Assembly (NCBI RefSeq): GCF_000015265.1
Contig: NC_008699.1
Location: 4,650,001-4,714,000 of the forward strand
Length of the DNA stretch: 64,000 nt
DNA from: Nocardioides sp. JS614
GTDB taxonomy: Bacteria; Actinomycetota; Actinomycetes; Propionibacteriales; Nocardioidaceae
Reading direction: 5' to 3'
Every line of letters starts with the position of its first letter. The first letter of the stretch is position 1. Shown here piece by piece: positions 17,140 through 24,565 of the stretch. The notes beneath the pieces were generated by a model. That model saw nothing but the letters and a program-made list of their open reading frames with translations, searched no databases and was not told the DNA's origin. The position numbers and the translations under genes are program-made.

Positions 17140-17158
17140 TTAGGTTAGCCTAACCTCA
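17140..17158 (-). promoter_or_regulatory. DtxR/IdeR iron box
   Basis: TTAGGTTAGCCTAACCTCA matches the actinobacterial iron-box consensus TWAGGTWAGSCTWACCTWA at 18 of 19 positions. It lies directly upstream of the truncated siderophore-interacting gene (start 17135), so that gene should be repressed when iron is plentiful. Confidence 0.9.
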
Positions 17159-17162
17159 TGCC

Positions 17163-17738
17163 CTAGATCGGGGTGCGGTGGAAGTTCTGGTACGACCGCG
17201 AGGGCGTCGGGCCGCGCTGGCCCTGGTAGCGCGAGCCGTACTTCGCCGAGCCGTAGGGGTGCTCGGAGGGCGAGGAGAGCCGGAAGAAGCAGAACTGGCC
17301 GATCTTCATCCCCGGGTAGAGCTTGATCGGCAGCGTCGCGACATTCGCCAGCTCGAGCGTCACGTGCCCGGAGAACCCCGGGTCCACGAAGCCCGCGGTG
17401 GCGTGGGTGAGCAGGCCGAGACGGCCGAGCGAGGACTTGCCCTCCACGCGCGCGGCGATGTCGTCGGGCAGCGTCACGACCTCGTACGTCGAGCCGAGCA
17501 CGAACTCGCCCGGGTGCAGGATGAACGGCTCGTCGCCCTCGGGCTCGACCATCCGGGTCAGGTCCGACTGGTCGGCGGCCGGGTCGATGTGGGGGTACTT
17601 GTGGTTCTCGAAGACCCGGAAGAACCGGTCCAGCCGGACGTCGATCGACGACGGCTGGAGCATGCCCGGGTCGTAGGGCTCGAGGGCGACCCGCCCGGCG
17701 TCGATCTCGACCAGGATGTCGCGGTCTGACAGCAGCAC
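17163..17738 (-). CDS. dcd: dCTP deaminase
   Basis: The 191-residue cytosolic enzyme converts dCTP to dUTP, and in actinobacteria often directly to dUMP. Family motifs are clear: MLQPSSIDVRLD, FILHPGEFVLGSTYE, VEGKSSLGRLGLLTHATAG (with the catalytic Glu), FVDPGFSGHVTLEL and the C-terminal YQGQRGPTPSR. Length is standard. The start is GTG 17738; a TAGGTT box (reverse complement of 17745-17750) lies 6 nt upstream, so the message is probably leaderless. The iron box downstream belongs to the next gene on the same strand. Confidence 0.96.
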   Translation of the reverse strand: MLLSDRDILVEIDAGRVALEPYDPGMLQPSSIDVRLDRFFRVFENHKYPHIDPAADQSDLTRMVEPEGDEPFILHPGEFVLGSTYEVVTLPDDIAARVEGKSSLGRLGLLTHATAGFVDPGFSGHVTLELANVATLPIKLYPGMKIGQFCFFRLSSPSEHPYGSAKYGSRYQGQRGPTPSRSYQNFHRTPI

Positions 17739-17802
17739 GCGCTCAACCTACCGGCCGCCACCCGCCGTGGGCACGGGATGCGGGGACGGTGAGAATGGCC
17801 CG

Positions 17803-18603
17803 GTGAGCCTGCACCGGTACGTCGCCCTGGGCGACTCGTTCACCGAGGGCGTCGGCGACCCCGATCCCGACCGCCCCAACCGCCTGCGCGGCTGGGCCGA
17901 CCGGGTGGCCGAGCACCTGGCGACCCTCGAGCCGGACTTCCGCTACGCCAACCTCGCGATCCGCGGCCGCAAGCTGCCCGCGATCCTCGACGAGCAGCTC
18001 GACGCCGGGCTCGCCCTGCGCCCCGACCTGGTCACGATCCACGGCGGCGGCAACGACGTGCTGCGGCCCCGGGTCGACGTCGACGCACTGGCCGCCCGCT
18101 ACGAGCAGGCCATCGAGCGCCTCTCGACCAGCGGCGCCCGGGTCGTGATGTTCACGCTCTTCGACCCCGGCACGACCGGGGTCTTCGCTGCCATGCGAGG
18201 TCGCTTCGCCGTGTTCAACGAGTGGGTCCGCGAGATCGCCGACCGGCACGGGGCGACGCTGGTCGACCAGTGGCGGATGCGCGATGTCGAGCTGCCCGCG
18301 GTCATGGACTCCGACCGGATGCACCTGAACTCCGCCGGCCACGCCTACATGGCGACCCGGGTCCTCGACGCGCTCGGGATCGCCCATGAGCTGGCGCTCC
18401 CCACCCTCGCCCCCATCCCGGTGCTCGACCGCCGCGAGCGGTTCACCGAGAACGCCCGCTGGACCCGTGAGTTCCTCGCGCCCTGGGTGCGCCGGCGGCT
18501 CACCGGCCGCTCGTCCGGGGACCTGGTCAGTCCCAAGTACCCGACCCTCGTGGACGTGCTCGCCCCCGCCGTACCCCGGGTCATTTCTCCGGGCGGAGAC
18601 TGA
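17803..18603 (+). CDS. SGNH/GDSL-family hydrolase
   Basis: The 266-residue protein starts VSLHRYVALGDSFTEGVGD with the block I GDS motif and catalytic Ser. It has block III GGGNDVLRP with the oxyanion Asn, and block V DRMHLNSAGHAYMA with the catalytic Asp-His pair. These are cytosolic or secreted esterases/lipases; no signal peptide is present here. The last 60 residues are basic and may form a membrane-facing tail. The GTG at 17803 starts the conserved strand and lies 6 nt after GAGAAT. The dcd gene is divergent. The substrate is unknown. Confidence 0.88.
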   Translation: MSLHRYVALGDSFTEGVGDPDPDRPNRLRGWADRVAEHLATLEPDFRYANLAIRGRKLPAILDEQLDAGLALRPDLVTIHGGGNDVLRPRVDVDALAARYEQAIERLSTSGARVVMFTLFDPGTTGVFAAMRGRFAVFNEWVREIADRHGATLVDQWRMRDVELPAVMDSDRMHLNSAGHAYMATRVLDALGIAHELALPTLAPIPVLDRRERFTENARWTREFLAPWVRRRLTGRSSGDLVSPKYPTLVDVLAPAVPRVISPGGD

Positions 18604-18609
18604 TCGATA

Positions 18610-18641
18610 TAGCATGTGCGCCGACCCGCTTCCCGCGGGTC
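18610..18641 (+). promoter_or_regulatory. tRNA-Gly leader: -10 element and hairpin
   Basis: TAGCAT at 18610-18615 resembles a -10 box. A perfect hairpin, GACCCGC / GCGGGTC (18623-18629 and 18635-18641), ends two bases before the mature tRNA 5' end and may guide RNase P cleavage. Confidence 0.45.
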
Positions 18642-18643
18642 GT

Positions 18644-18719
18644 GCGGATGTAGCTCAGTTGGTAGAGCGCGACCTTCCCAAGGTCGATGTCGCGAGTTCG
18701 AGTCTCGTCATCCGCTCCA
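18644..18719 (+). tRNA. tRNA-Gly (anticodon CCC)
   Basis: The 76-nt cloverleaf folds completely. The acceptor GCGGATG pairs with CATCCGC, the D stem is GCTC/GAGC, and the anticodon stem is CGACC/GGTCG around loop TTCCCAA. The T stem is GCGAG/CTCGT with loop TTCGAGT, and CCA is encoded. The anticodon at 18677-18679 is CCC. The first T-stem pair is a G-U wobble. A tandem array of its own 3' half follows directly. Confidence 0.97.
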
Positions 18720-19375
18720 CGAATCCTCCGAGGACGTCGGCCGCGCTCACGAGCGCGACGCTGTGCCCCGACGTCGATGTCGCGAGTTCGAGTCTCGTCA
18801 TCCGCTCCACGAATCCCCCGAGGACGTCGGCCGCGCTCACGAGCGCGACGCTGTGCCCCGACGTCGATGTCACGAGTTCGAGTCTCGTCATCCGCTCCAC
18901 GAATCCCCCGAGGACGTCGGCCGCGCTCACGAGCGCGACGCTGTGCCCCGACGTCGATGTCACGAGTTCGAGTCTCGTCATCCGCTCCACGAATCCCCCG
19001 AGGACGTCGGCCGCGCTCACGAGCGCGACGCTGTGCCCCGACGTCGATGTCGCGAGTTCGAGTCTCGTCATCCGCTCCACGAATCCCCCGAGGACGTCGG
19101 CCGCGCTCACGAGCGCGACGCTGTGCCCCGACGTCGATGTCGCGAGTTCGAGTCTCGTCATCCGCTCCACGAATCCCCCGAGGACGTCGGCCGCGCTCAC
19201 GAGCGCGACGCTGTGCCCCGACGTCGATGTCGCGAGTTCGAGTCTCGTCATCCGCTCCACGAATCCCCCGAGGACGTCGGCCGCGCTCACGAGCGCGACG
19301 CTGTGCCCCGACGTCGATGTCGCGAGTTCGAGTCTCGTCATCCGCTCCACGAATCCCCCGAGGACGTCGGCCGCG
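18683..19375 (+). repeat. Seven 90-bp tandem repeats, each carrying the 3' half of tRNA-Gly
   Basis: Starting at 18721, a 90-bp unit is repeated seven times to 19350, with a 25-bp partial eighth copy. The last 38 bases of each unit equal tRNA-Gly positions 18683-18720: part of the anticodon stem, variable loop, T arm, 3' acceptor strand and CCA. Units are nearly identical. Unit 1 has CCTCC for CCCCC, and units 2 and 3 (18811-18990) have an A for G that changes the T-stem G-U wobble to an A-U pair. The other 52 bases can form a hairpin (GACGTCGG with CCGACGTC, enclosing GCGCTC/GAGCGC). No 5' tRNA half is repeated. All six frames stay open, so the long frames here are not evidence for protein. 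Confidence 0.95.
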
Positions 19376-19400
19376 CCCGAGTCGACCCGGGCTGCGCGGT

Positions 19401-19496
19401 GGTTGGTTTCCCCGGTTCACCGGGGAAACCGGAACTGTTGGGCCGAAACTTCGGGCCAGAAGTTCCAACATCCCCGGTGAACCGGGGAAACCAACC
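19401..19496. repeat. 96-bp MITE-like element with 26-bp perfect terminal inverted repeats
   Basis: The ends (19401-19426 and 19471-19496) are perfect 26-bp inverted repeats beginning GGTTGGTTTCCCCGG. Each end is itself close to a palindrome (GGTTTCCCCGGT, two bases, then ACCGGGGAAACC). The interior has a further stem, GGAACT/AGTTCC, around GGGCCGAAACTTCGGGCC. Partial copies occur at 32166-32227 and 32356-32398. There is no coding capacity and no transposase nearby. It directly follows the tRNA repeat array. Confidence 0.85.
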
Positions 19497-19622
19497 CGGG
19501 GCTCAGGCCTTGCTGGCGCCGAGACCCGATCGGGACCTGTGACTCCTGGGGAACTTGACTAGACCAGTGACACAAGGTGACAGTGGGACGGCTGGTCTTC
19601 CCCACCGTCTCGAGGTCGTCCC

Positions 19623-20933
19623 ATGTCCCGCCGTCTCCTCCTGATCCTCGCCGGCGCGCTGGTCGTGCTGCTCGCCGTGACCCCGTTCCTCCCCCGAGGA
19701 GAGCACGACGAGGGTGCGATCGCACCCTCGGGCGAGGGCAAGGCGGGCGCGCTGCGCCCGGCGACGACGGCCGGCTGGTCGCGGGTGACCCCGCCGCTGC
19801 AGGAGGAGATCGACCGGGTGGTGGCCGAAGGTCGGGCGCTCGGCCGGGTGTCCGGCAAGGCGACGCCCGAGCAGCTTGCCGCCTCGGCGGTGCGCTGCGC
19901 CGACTTCGAGGGCCAGCGCTACTGCCTCGGGACCGGTTGGACCGAGGACACCCAGGACCAGGTCCGGGCCCGGATGGCCACGGCCGCCCGCCGCGCGGCC
20001 GCCCGCCGCGCGGCCGCCCGCCGCGCGGCCGCCCGTCCGGCCGGGGCACCCGAAGGGACCGGCGACCTGGACGCCGCGGCGGCGCTCGCGCAGCGGGCCC
20101 GACTCAGCCCGTCGGCCCGCGCCGCCGCCGACCGCGCGGAGCTGACCATGGCCGCGCGGTCGCTCGCGAAGGTGTGGCTGCTGCGCCACCAGATCGAGGG
20201 CGTCCCGCTGCCCAGCGGCTTCCTGGAGGAGCACCCCGAGGCGCGCGCCGGCGTACCGGCCGCGCGGACCGCGGCCACGGCGAGCCCGACGGGCAGGGCG
20301 AGCGCAACGGCCTCGTCCTCGCCGACCGCCGCCCCGACCCGGGCGAGCCTCAAGACGATGCGCGACTACCCACGACGCACCGCGATCCTGAACCCGAAGC
20401 AGGTGGCGGCGCAGAACCGCACCTACTGGTGCGGCCCGACCTCGATGCAGATGATCGCGTGGGGCTGGCGCGACCGGCGGCAGACCCAGGGGCACTGGGC
20501 CCGGCGGCTGCACACCACCAGCAGCGGCAGCTCGGTCTACGACATGGTCCGGGTCGTCAACCAGAGCACGGGCTGGGACCGTGAGGACCATGCCGGGCCC
20601 TACATCGTGCTCGACATCAGCCACTACGACTTCCGCAAGTGGATGCTGCTGATGATGCGCCACCTCGCCGACTACCGGGCGCCGGTCGTGCTGCACCCGG
20701 TGCTGCTCAAGCGGTTCTACCCCTACCTCGACGACGACGCCTCCGGGCACTTCCAGGTCGGCCGCGGCTACGCCAAGCGCGGCGCCAAGCCCGACCTGCT
20801 CGGCTACTTCGAGCCCTGGAACCAGCAGCGCTTCGACCCCTCGGAGCCCTACATCTCCCGGGTGCAGTGGCGCAACGCGTACAAGAGCTACCGCGCCAAC
20901 CAGGCGCACTTCGGGCACAACGTGGGGGTCTGA
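19623..20933 (+). CDS. Exported C39-like peptidase family protein
   Basis: The 436-residue protein has an N-terminal hydrophobic signal or anchor (LLLILAGALVVLLAVTPFL). A long Ala/Arg-rich middle follows, then a C-terminal papain-like domain of the peptidase C39-like type. Cys270 is in YWCGPTSMQM, where a nucleophile is expected, and His376 is in SGHFQVGRGY; an acidic or Asn partner follows. At residues 120-137 three copies of RRAAA come from a 15-bp DNA repeat. It could cleave or bind peptides outside the membrane; the target is unknown. The lipoprotein gene starts inside its stop codon (TGATG), so both are co-translated. Confidence 0.75.
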   Translation: MSRRLLLILAGALVVLLAVTPFLPRGEHDEGAIAPSGEGKAGALRPATTAGWSRVTPPLQEEIDRVVAEGRALGRVSGKATPEQLAASAVRCADFEGQRYCLGTGWTEDTQDQVRARMATAARRAAARRAAARRAAARPAGAPEGTGDLDAAAALAQRARLSPSARAAADRAELTMAARSLAKVWLLRHQIEGVPLPSGFLEEHPEARAGVPAARTAATASPTGRASATASSSPTAAPTRASLKTMRDYPRRTAILNPKQVAAQNRTYWCGPTSMQMIAWGWRDRRQTQGHWARRLHTTSSGSSVYDMVRVVNQSTGWDREDHAGPYIVLDISHYDFRKWMLLMMRHLADYRAPVVLHPVLLKRFYPYLDDDASGHFQVGRGYAKRGAKPDLLGYFEPWNQQRFDPSEPYISRVQWRNAYKSYRANQAHFGHNVGV

Positions 20934-22030
20934 TGCGGGCCTTGCGGTACGCCGCGACCGCGGTGGTGCTCGGCCTCGCGCTCGGTGGGTGCGGCGGAAG
21001 CGACCCCGACGAGCCGCGGCCCGGTCCTACGCCGACCCCGGCGCCGTCCACCTCCACGGCCGCGACGCCGGACGCGTCCGCGGGCTCGTCCGACGCGGGG
21101 CCCGCCACCGACCTCCTCGACTGGCAGCCGGTCGACGGGCCGGTCGAGGCGACCGCGACCCGCAGCGGGGAGTGGACGCTCACCGTCGACCGCGGCGGCC
21201 GCGGCTACCGGCTCGACGGCCCCGAACCGGCCCGCGGCACGGCCGGACCGGGCCAGCGGGTCGGCGACGCGCTGATCGACGGCGACTGGGCGGTCGTCGT
21301 GCTGCAGGACCAGGCCGAGCAGCGCCCGATGACCGCCGAGGTCACCGACCTCGCGACCGGCAAGCGGTTCCGGGTCGACGGGCACTCCCAGGTGCCCACC
21401 ACCACCGGCGGCACCTGGGCCCTGGGCGAGGGGCGGCTGGTGCACGCGACGGTCGGCGCCAAGGGCGCGTACTGCCTCGCGACCGTCGACCTGGCCACCC
21501 GCGCGTCCGAGGTCGGCTGGTGCGCGCCGAAGCGGCACGGCTTCAACGACGCCCGGATCACCCCCGCGGGCACCTCGCTGCTCAGCTTCGACGACGGCCA
21601 GCCGTCCTGCCGCACCCTGGTCTCCGTCGAGGGCGACCGGGCCACGCCGTTCCCCGGCGTCGAGGACTGCAAGGGCTGGGACGGCCTGCGCACCGACGAC
21701 GGCGCGGTGTGGTCGGTCATCCCCAAGGAGCGTCAGGTCGAGAGCGCGCACTTCTACGCGAGCGCCGGCGACACGCAGGCCGACCTCGGGCCCGGTACGG
21801 CGGGCACCCTGGTGTGGTGCGCCGGCGCGGCGTACTTCGTGCGGGACCCGCAGCGCGAGGGCGACCCCGCGAGCCTGATGCGGTGGGCTCCGGACACCGG
21901 CCTCGCCGTGGTCTACCGGTCGCCCGGCGGGCAGGCGTTCCTCGCCGAGCCGCGGTGCGGCGGCGACACGCTGACGGTGACCGCCTTGGCCGAGGACGGC
22001 GACGAGCAGGTCGCCGCGACGCTCTCCTGA
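20933..22030 (+). CDS. Putative lipoprotein
   Basis: The 365-residue protein begins MRALRYAATAVVLGLALGGC, a lipoprotein signal with the lipobox LGGC. A Pro/Thr/Ser-rich linker follows, then a domain of repeated beta strands (WTLTVDRGGRGYRL, DGDWAVVVLQDQAEQ, TLVWCAGAAYFVRD) that suggests a beta-propeller. The ATG overlaps the upstream C39-like gene stop by one base, so the two exported proteins probably work together at the outer face of the membrane. I recognise no enzyme motif. Confidence 0.75.
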   Translation: MRALRYAATAVVLGLALGGCGGSDPDEPRPGPTPTPAPSTSTAATPDASAGSSDAGPATDLLDWQPVDGPVEATATRSGEWTLTVDRGGRGYRLDGPEPARGTAGPGQRVGDALIDGDWAVVVLQDQAEQRPMTAEVTDLATGKRFRVDGHSQVPTTTGGTWALGEGRLVHATVGAKGAYCLATVDLATRASEVGWCAPKRHGFNDARITPAGTSLLSFDDGQPSCRTLVSVEGDRATPFPGVEDCKGWDGLRTDDGAVWSVIPKERQVESAHFYASAGDTQADLGPGTAGTLVWCAGAAYFVRDPQREGDPASLMRWAPDTGLAVVYRSPGGQAFLAEPRCGGDTLTVTALAEDGDEQVAATLS

Positions 22031-22101
22031 GGCGATGCGCGCGGGCGGAGAAATCCGGACCCGGGCCGTCACATACTCGCAATCCTTGCGTTGGACCCAG
22101 T

Positions 22102-22122
22102 GTCGGACCCTCGGGATCCGAC
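22102..22122 (+). terminator. Hairpin downstream of the lipoprotein gene
   Basis: GTCGGACCC and GGATCCGAC form a 9-bp stem with one mismatch and a TCG loop, 70 bp after the lipoprotein stop. No T-tract follows. It probably ends the C39-like/lipoprotein transcript. Confidence 0.5.
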
Positions 22123-22208
22123 GCACCGGCGAGGTGGTGACGCTGCAGCGGGCGGCGCCACCTCGCCACCCGGGATCGCCGCCCGAGTCCGCTGGTTACG
22201 CTCGCCGC

Positions 22209-22850
22209 GTGACCGATGCCGCCTTCACCGGATTCCCCGTCGCCGCGCTCGACTTCTACGACGACCTCGAGGTCGACAACACCAAGGCGTTCTGGGAGAA
22301 GCACAAGGCGGTGTACGCCGAGGCGGTCAAGGCGCCGATGACCGCACTGTGCGCCACGCTCGAGCCCGAGTTCGGAGCGGCCAAGATCTTCCGGCCCTAC
22401 CGCGACGTGCGGTTCGCCAAGGACAAGACGCCGTACAAGACCCACCAGGGCGCGTTCGTCCGGGTCGGCGAGGCGACCGGCTGGTACGTCGAGGTCTCGC
22501 CGCGCGGTGTGCGCACCGGCGCCGGCTTCTACGAGGCGAGCGGGCCGCGGCTCGCGGCGTTCCGCGCGGCGGTGGCGCACGACCGGTTCGGGCCCGAGCT
22601 CGAGAAGGTGCTGCGTGCCCTGGAGCGCACGGGCTTCGAGATCGGCGGCGACCGGCTCAAGACCAGCCCCCGCGGGTACGACGCCGACCATCCGCGGATC
22701 GAGCTGCTCCGGCATCGCTCGCTCGTCGCGGGGCACCCGCTCGGCTTCGAGCCGGTGATCCACACCCCCGAGCTGCTCGACCTGGTCCGCGCCGACTGGC
22801 AGGCGCTGCGCCCGCTCGTGGAGTGGGTCGCCCGGCACGTGCGCGACTGA
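22209..22850 (+). CDS. DUF2461 family protein
   Basis: The 213-residue protein has the DUF2461 layout: FTGFPVAALDFYDDLEVDNT at the start, FWEKHKAVYAEAVKAPM, FRPYRDVRFAKDKTPYKTH in the middle, and a C-terminal helix with LRPLVEWVARH. It is cytosolic and found in many bacteria without a settled function. The GTG at 22209 follows TACGCT by 6 nt, supporting a leaderless start; an upstream in-frame ATG at 22035 encodes no conserved sequence. It stands alone, convergent with the SnoaL-like gene. Confidence 0.88.
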   Translation: MTDAAFTGFPVAALDFYDDLEVDNTKAFWEKHKAVYAEAVKAPMTALCATLEPEFGAAKIFRPYRDVRFAKDKTPYKTHQGAFVRVGEATGWYVEVSPRGVRTGAGFYEASGPRLAAFRAAVAHDRFGPELEKVLRALERTGFEIGGDRLKTSPRGYDADHPRIELLRHRSLVAGHPLGFEPVIHTPELLDLVRADWQALRPLVEWVARHVRD

Positions 22851-22867
22851 GCCTGCGGGCTGGGCCC

Positions 22868-23320
22868 TCAGCCCTTCGTGAAGGTCGCCATCGTCCGCTC
22901 CGGCTCCCAGTAGGCCTTCATCGAGGCGACCCGGCCGTCGTCGTCCACGACGTAGACCATGATCAGGTCGGTCGTGGTGTGGCTGCCGTCGGGGAACGAC
23001 GTGGTGATCCGGCCGATGTTGGCGCAGGTGTTGCTGCCGGGGTTCGCGAAGGAGTCGTTGATCTCGAACTCGAACCGCTCGATCGGCGCGATCGCGGCCT
23101 GCCAGAACGCGGTGATCCCCTCGTGCCCGCGGTGCCCCGCGCCGTCGGGGTCGAACAGCGACGGCCCGACGGGGTCCTCCAGCACGGCGTCCTCGGCGTA
23201 CACCGTCAACCACTCGGCCAGGTCGCCCTTCGCCACGGCGGAGTAGGAGCGCTGGGACGCCGCCCGAGCGGGGTGCGGGTCGTCGGGGGCGTTCCAGGTG
23301 ATGGCGTCGGAGGTGATCAT
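22868..23320 (-). CDS. SnoaL-like / nuclear transport factor 2 family protein
   Basis: The 150-residue protein fits the cone-shaped NTF2/ketosteroid-isomerase fold. A first helix (RAASQRSYSAVAKGDLAEWL) is followed by YAEDAVLEDPVGPS, the typical strand-and-acid signature. HEGITAFWQ comes next, with a strand-rich C-terminal half ending in AYWEPERTM. Many such proteins are isomerases, dehydratases or sterol-metabolism partners. A KstR-like box lies 23 bp upstream, which hints at steroid or cholesterol metabolism. A TAGGAT box 6 nt before the ATG suggests a leaderless message. The reaction is not determined. Confidence 0.8.
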   Translation of the reverse strand: MITSDAITWNAPDDPHPARAASQRSYSAVAKGDLAEWLTVYAEDAVLEDPVGPSLFDPDGAGHRGHEGITAFWQAAIAPIERFEFEINDSFANPGSNTCANIGRITTSFPDGSHTTTDLIMVYVVDDDGRVASMKAYWEPERTMATFTKG

Positions 23321-23342
23321 CCGGGCATCCTAGGCCCAGAAC

Positions 23343-23356
23343 TGCAACACGTTCTA
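23343..23356. promoter_or_regulatory. KstR-like operator
   Basis: TGCAACACGTTCTA fits the TnnAACnnGTTnnA motif of the actinobacterial cholesterol-catabolism repressor KstR. It sits just upstream of the -10-like TAGGAT (reverse complement of 23327-23332) of the SnoaL-like gene. The motif is short, so a chance match is possible. Confidence 0.5.
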
Positions 23357-23437
23357 GATCCGTCGCGCCGGTCCGCCCACGAGAAGCCGTCACCCGGCGT
23401 TCACCGTCCGGCCCACCCGAGATGTCACGGTGCGGTC

Positions 23438-24556
23438 ATGGCACGCAAACGCAAGGCCTACCTGCACATCGGGCTGCCTCGCACCGGGGGCGCCTTCCTC
23501 GACTCCGCGCTGGCCCAGCACGCCGACGCCCTGGACGCCGCCGGCGTCTGCCACCCGGCGATCTCGGCCGAGGAGATGTTCCGCGCCGCGATCGAGATCC
23601 GCCGCGACCACCGCGCCTGGGGCTACGAGCGCCGCGAGGTCGAGGGCGCCTGGGCGGCGATCTGCCGCCGCGCCCACAAGGGCCGCCGCGACGTGATCTT
23701 CAGCCAGGAGCTGCTCGCCGCCTGCACGCCGGCCCAGATCGACCTCCTCCTCGACGGCCTCGCCGGCTTCGAGGTGCACGTCGTCGTCACCGCCCGGGAC
23801 CTCGGCAGCCAGCTGCTGGCCGCCTGGGCAGCCTCGGTCGAGGCCGGCCGCTCGGTCTCGTTCGCCCGGTTCTGCAAGCGCGTGCTCGACCCGGAGCGCG
23901 AGCACGAGCAGGCCCAGCGGTTCTGGGCCGGGCAGGAGCTCGGCGCCGTGCTGGAGCGCTGGGCTGCCGCCGTCCGCAAGCCGCACCGGGTCCACGTGGT
24001 CGCCGTCCAGCCAGATGCCGCGGACCGGTACGACGCGGTGTGGAGTGCGATCGGCGCGGTCGTCGGGTTCGACGCCCGGCTGCTGCCGCTGAGCGGCGAC
24101 CGCCGGGCCGGCCCGGACGCCGCGGGCATCGCCGTGCTGCGCAACGTCAACCGCGCCGTCGACGGCCGGCTCGCCGCCCGGACCCACCGGGCCGTCGTCC
24201 GCCGCTACCTCTCCGAGGGCGCGCCCGCCGACGCCACGGTCGCGCCGGCGCTCCCGGCCGACCTGTACGACGACCTGCTCGAGGTCGGCGAGCGCTGGCG
24301 CAAGCAGATCGCCGACGGCGGGTACGACGTGCACGGCGACACCGGTGCGCTGCTGCCGGCCCACCCGGAACCGGGCGTGCCGCTGCCCGACGAGGTGCCC
24401 GCCGAGGAGCGGCTCACGACCGCCACCGACGCGCTCGCCAACGTGCTCGTCGAGGTGGCCCGGCTGCGCGAGCACAACCAGGTGCTCGAGGAGCGCAACG
24501 CCGAGCTGGAGCGGAAGAAGCGCAAGCTCAAGCGGCGGCTGGCCGAGGCCGGGTGA
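23438..24556 (+). CDS. Sulfotransferase-like P-loop protein with C-terminal coiled coil
   Basis: The 372-residue protein starts with the strand-loop YLHIGLPRTGGAFLDSAL. This resembles the 5'-phosphosulfate-binding loop of sulfotransferases (HIGxPKTGTT), although the usual Lys is Arg and the TT pair is GA. Later segments VVVTARDLGSQLLAAWA and FARFCKRV resemble the 3'-phosphate region (RDP...S). A helical C-terminal part ends in a coiled coil (about 335-372) with a very basic tip, ERKKRKLKRRL. It may transfer a sulfate to a carbohydrate or lipid, or be an inactive relative. CACGGT lies 6 nt before the ATG. No partner gene is adjacent. Confidence 0.55.
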   Translation: MARKRKAYLHIGLPRTGGAFLDSALAQHADALDAAGVCHPAISAEEMFRAAIEIRRDHRAWGYERREVEGAWAAICRRAHKGRRDVIFSQELLAACTPAQIDLLLDGLAGFEVHVVVTARDLGSQLLAAWAASVEAGRSVSFARFCKRVLDPEREHEQAQRFWAGQELGAVLERWAAAVRKPHRVHVVAVQPDAADRYDAVWSAIGAVVGFDARLLPLSGDRRAGPDAAGIAVLRNVNRAVDGRLAARTHRAVVRRYLSEGAPADATVAPALPADLYDDLLEVGERWRKQIADGGYDVHGDTGALLPAHPEPGVPLPDEVPAEERLTTATDALANVLVEVARLREHNQVLEERNAELERKKRKLKRRLAEAG

Positions 24557-24565
24557 CCGACCTGG

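Noticed and set aside
18721..19350. CRISPR array
   Set aside because: The 90-bp units are identical throughout with no variable spacers, and no cas genes are present.
18581..19471. Long reverse-strand frames with repeats of ERMTRLELATSTSGHS
   Set aside because: These are antisense readings of the tRNA and its repeats; ERMTRLELATST is a well-known false protein from tRNA genes. All six frames are open because the unit is 90 bp.
19401..19496. Insertion sequence
   Set aside because: It has perfect inverted ends but is only 96 bp and encodes nothing, so it is at most a MITE-like derivative.
22035..22130. tRNA-like sequence after the lipoprotein gene
   Set aside because: The reverse strand has a stretch resembling a T arm and TCTCCGCC end, but the T loop does not fit and no other arms fold.
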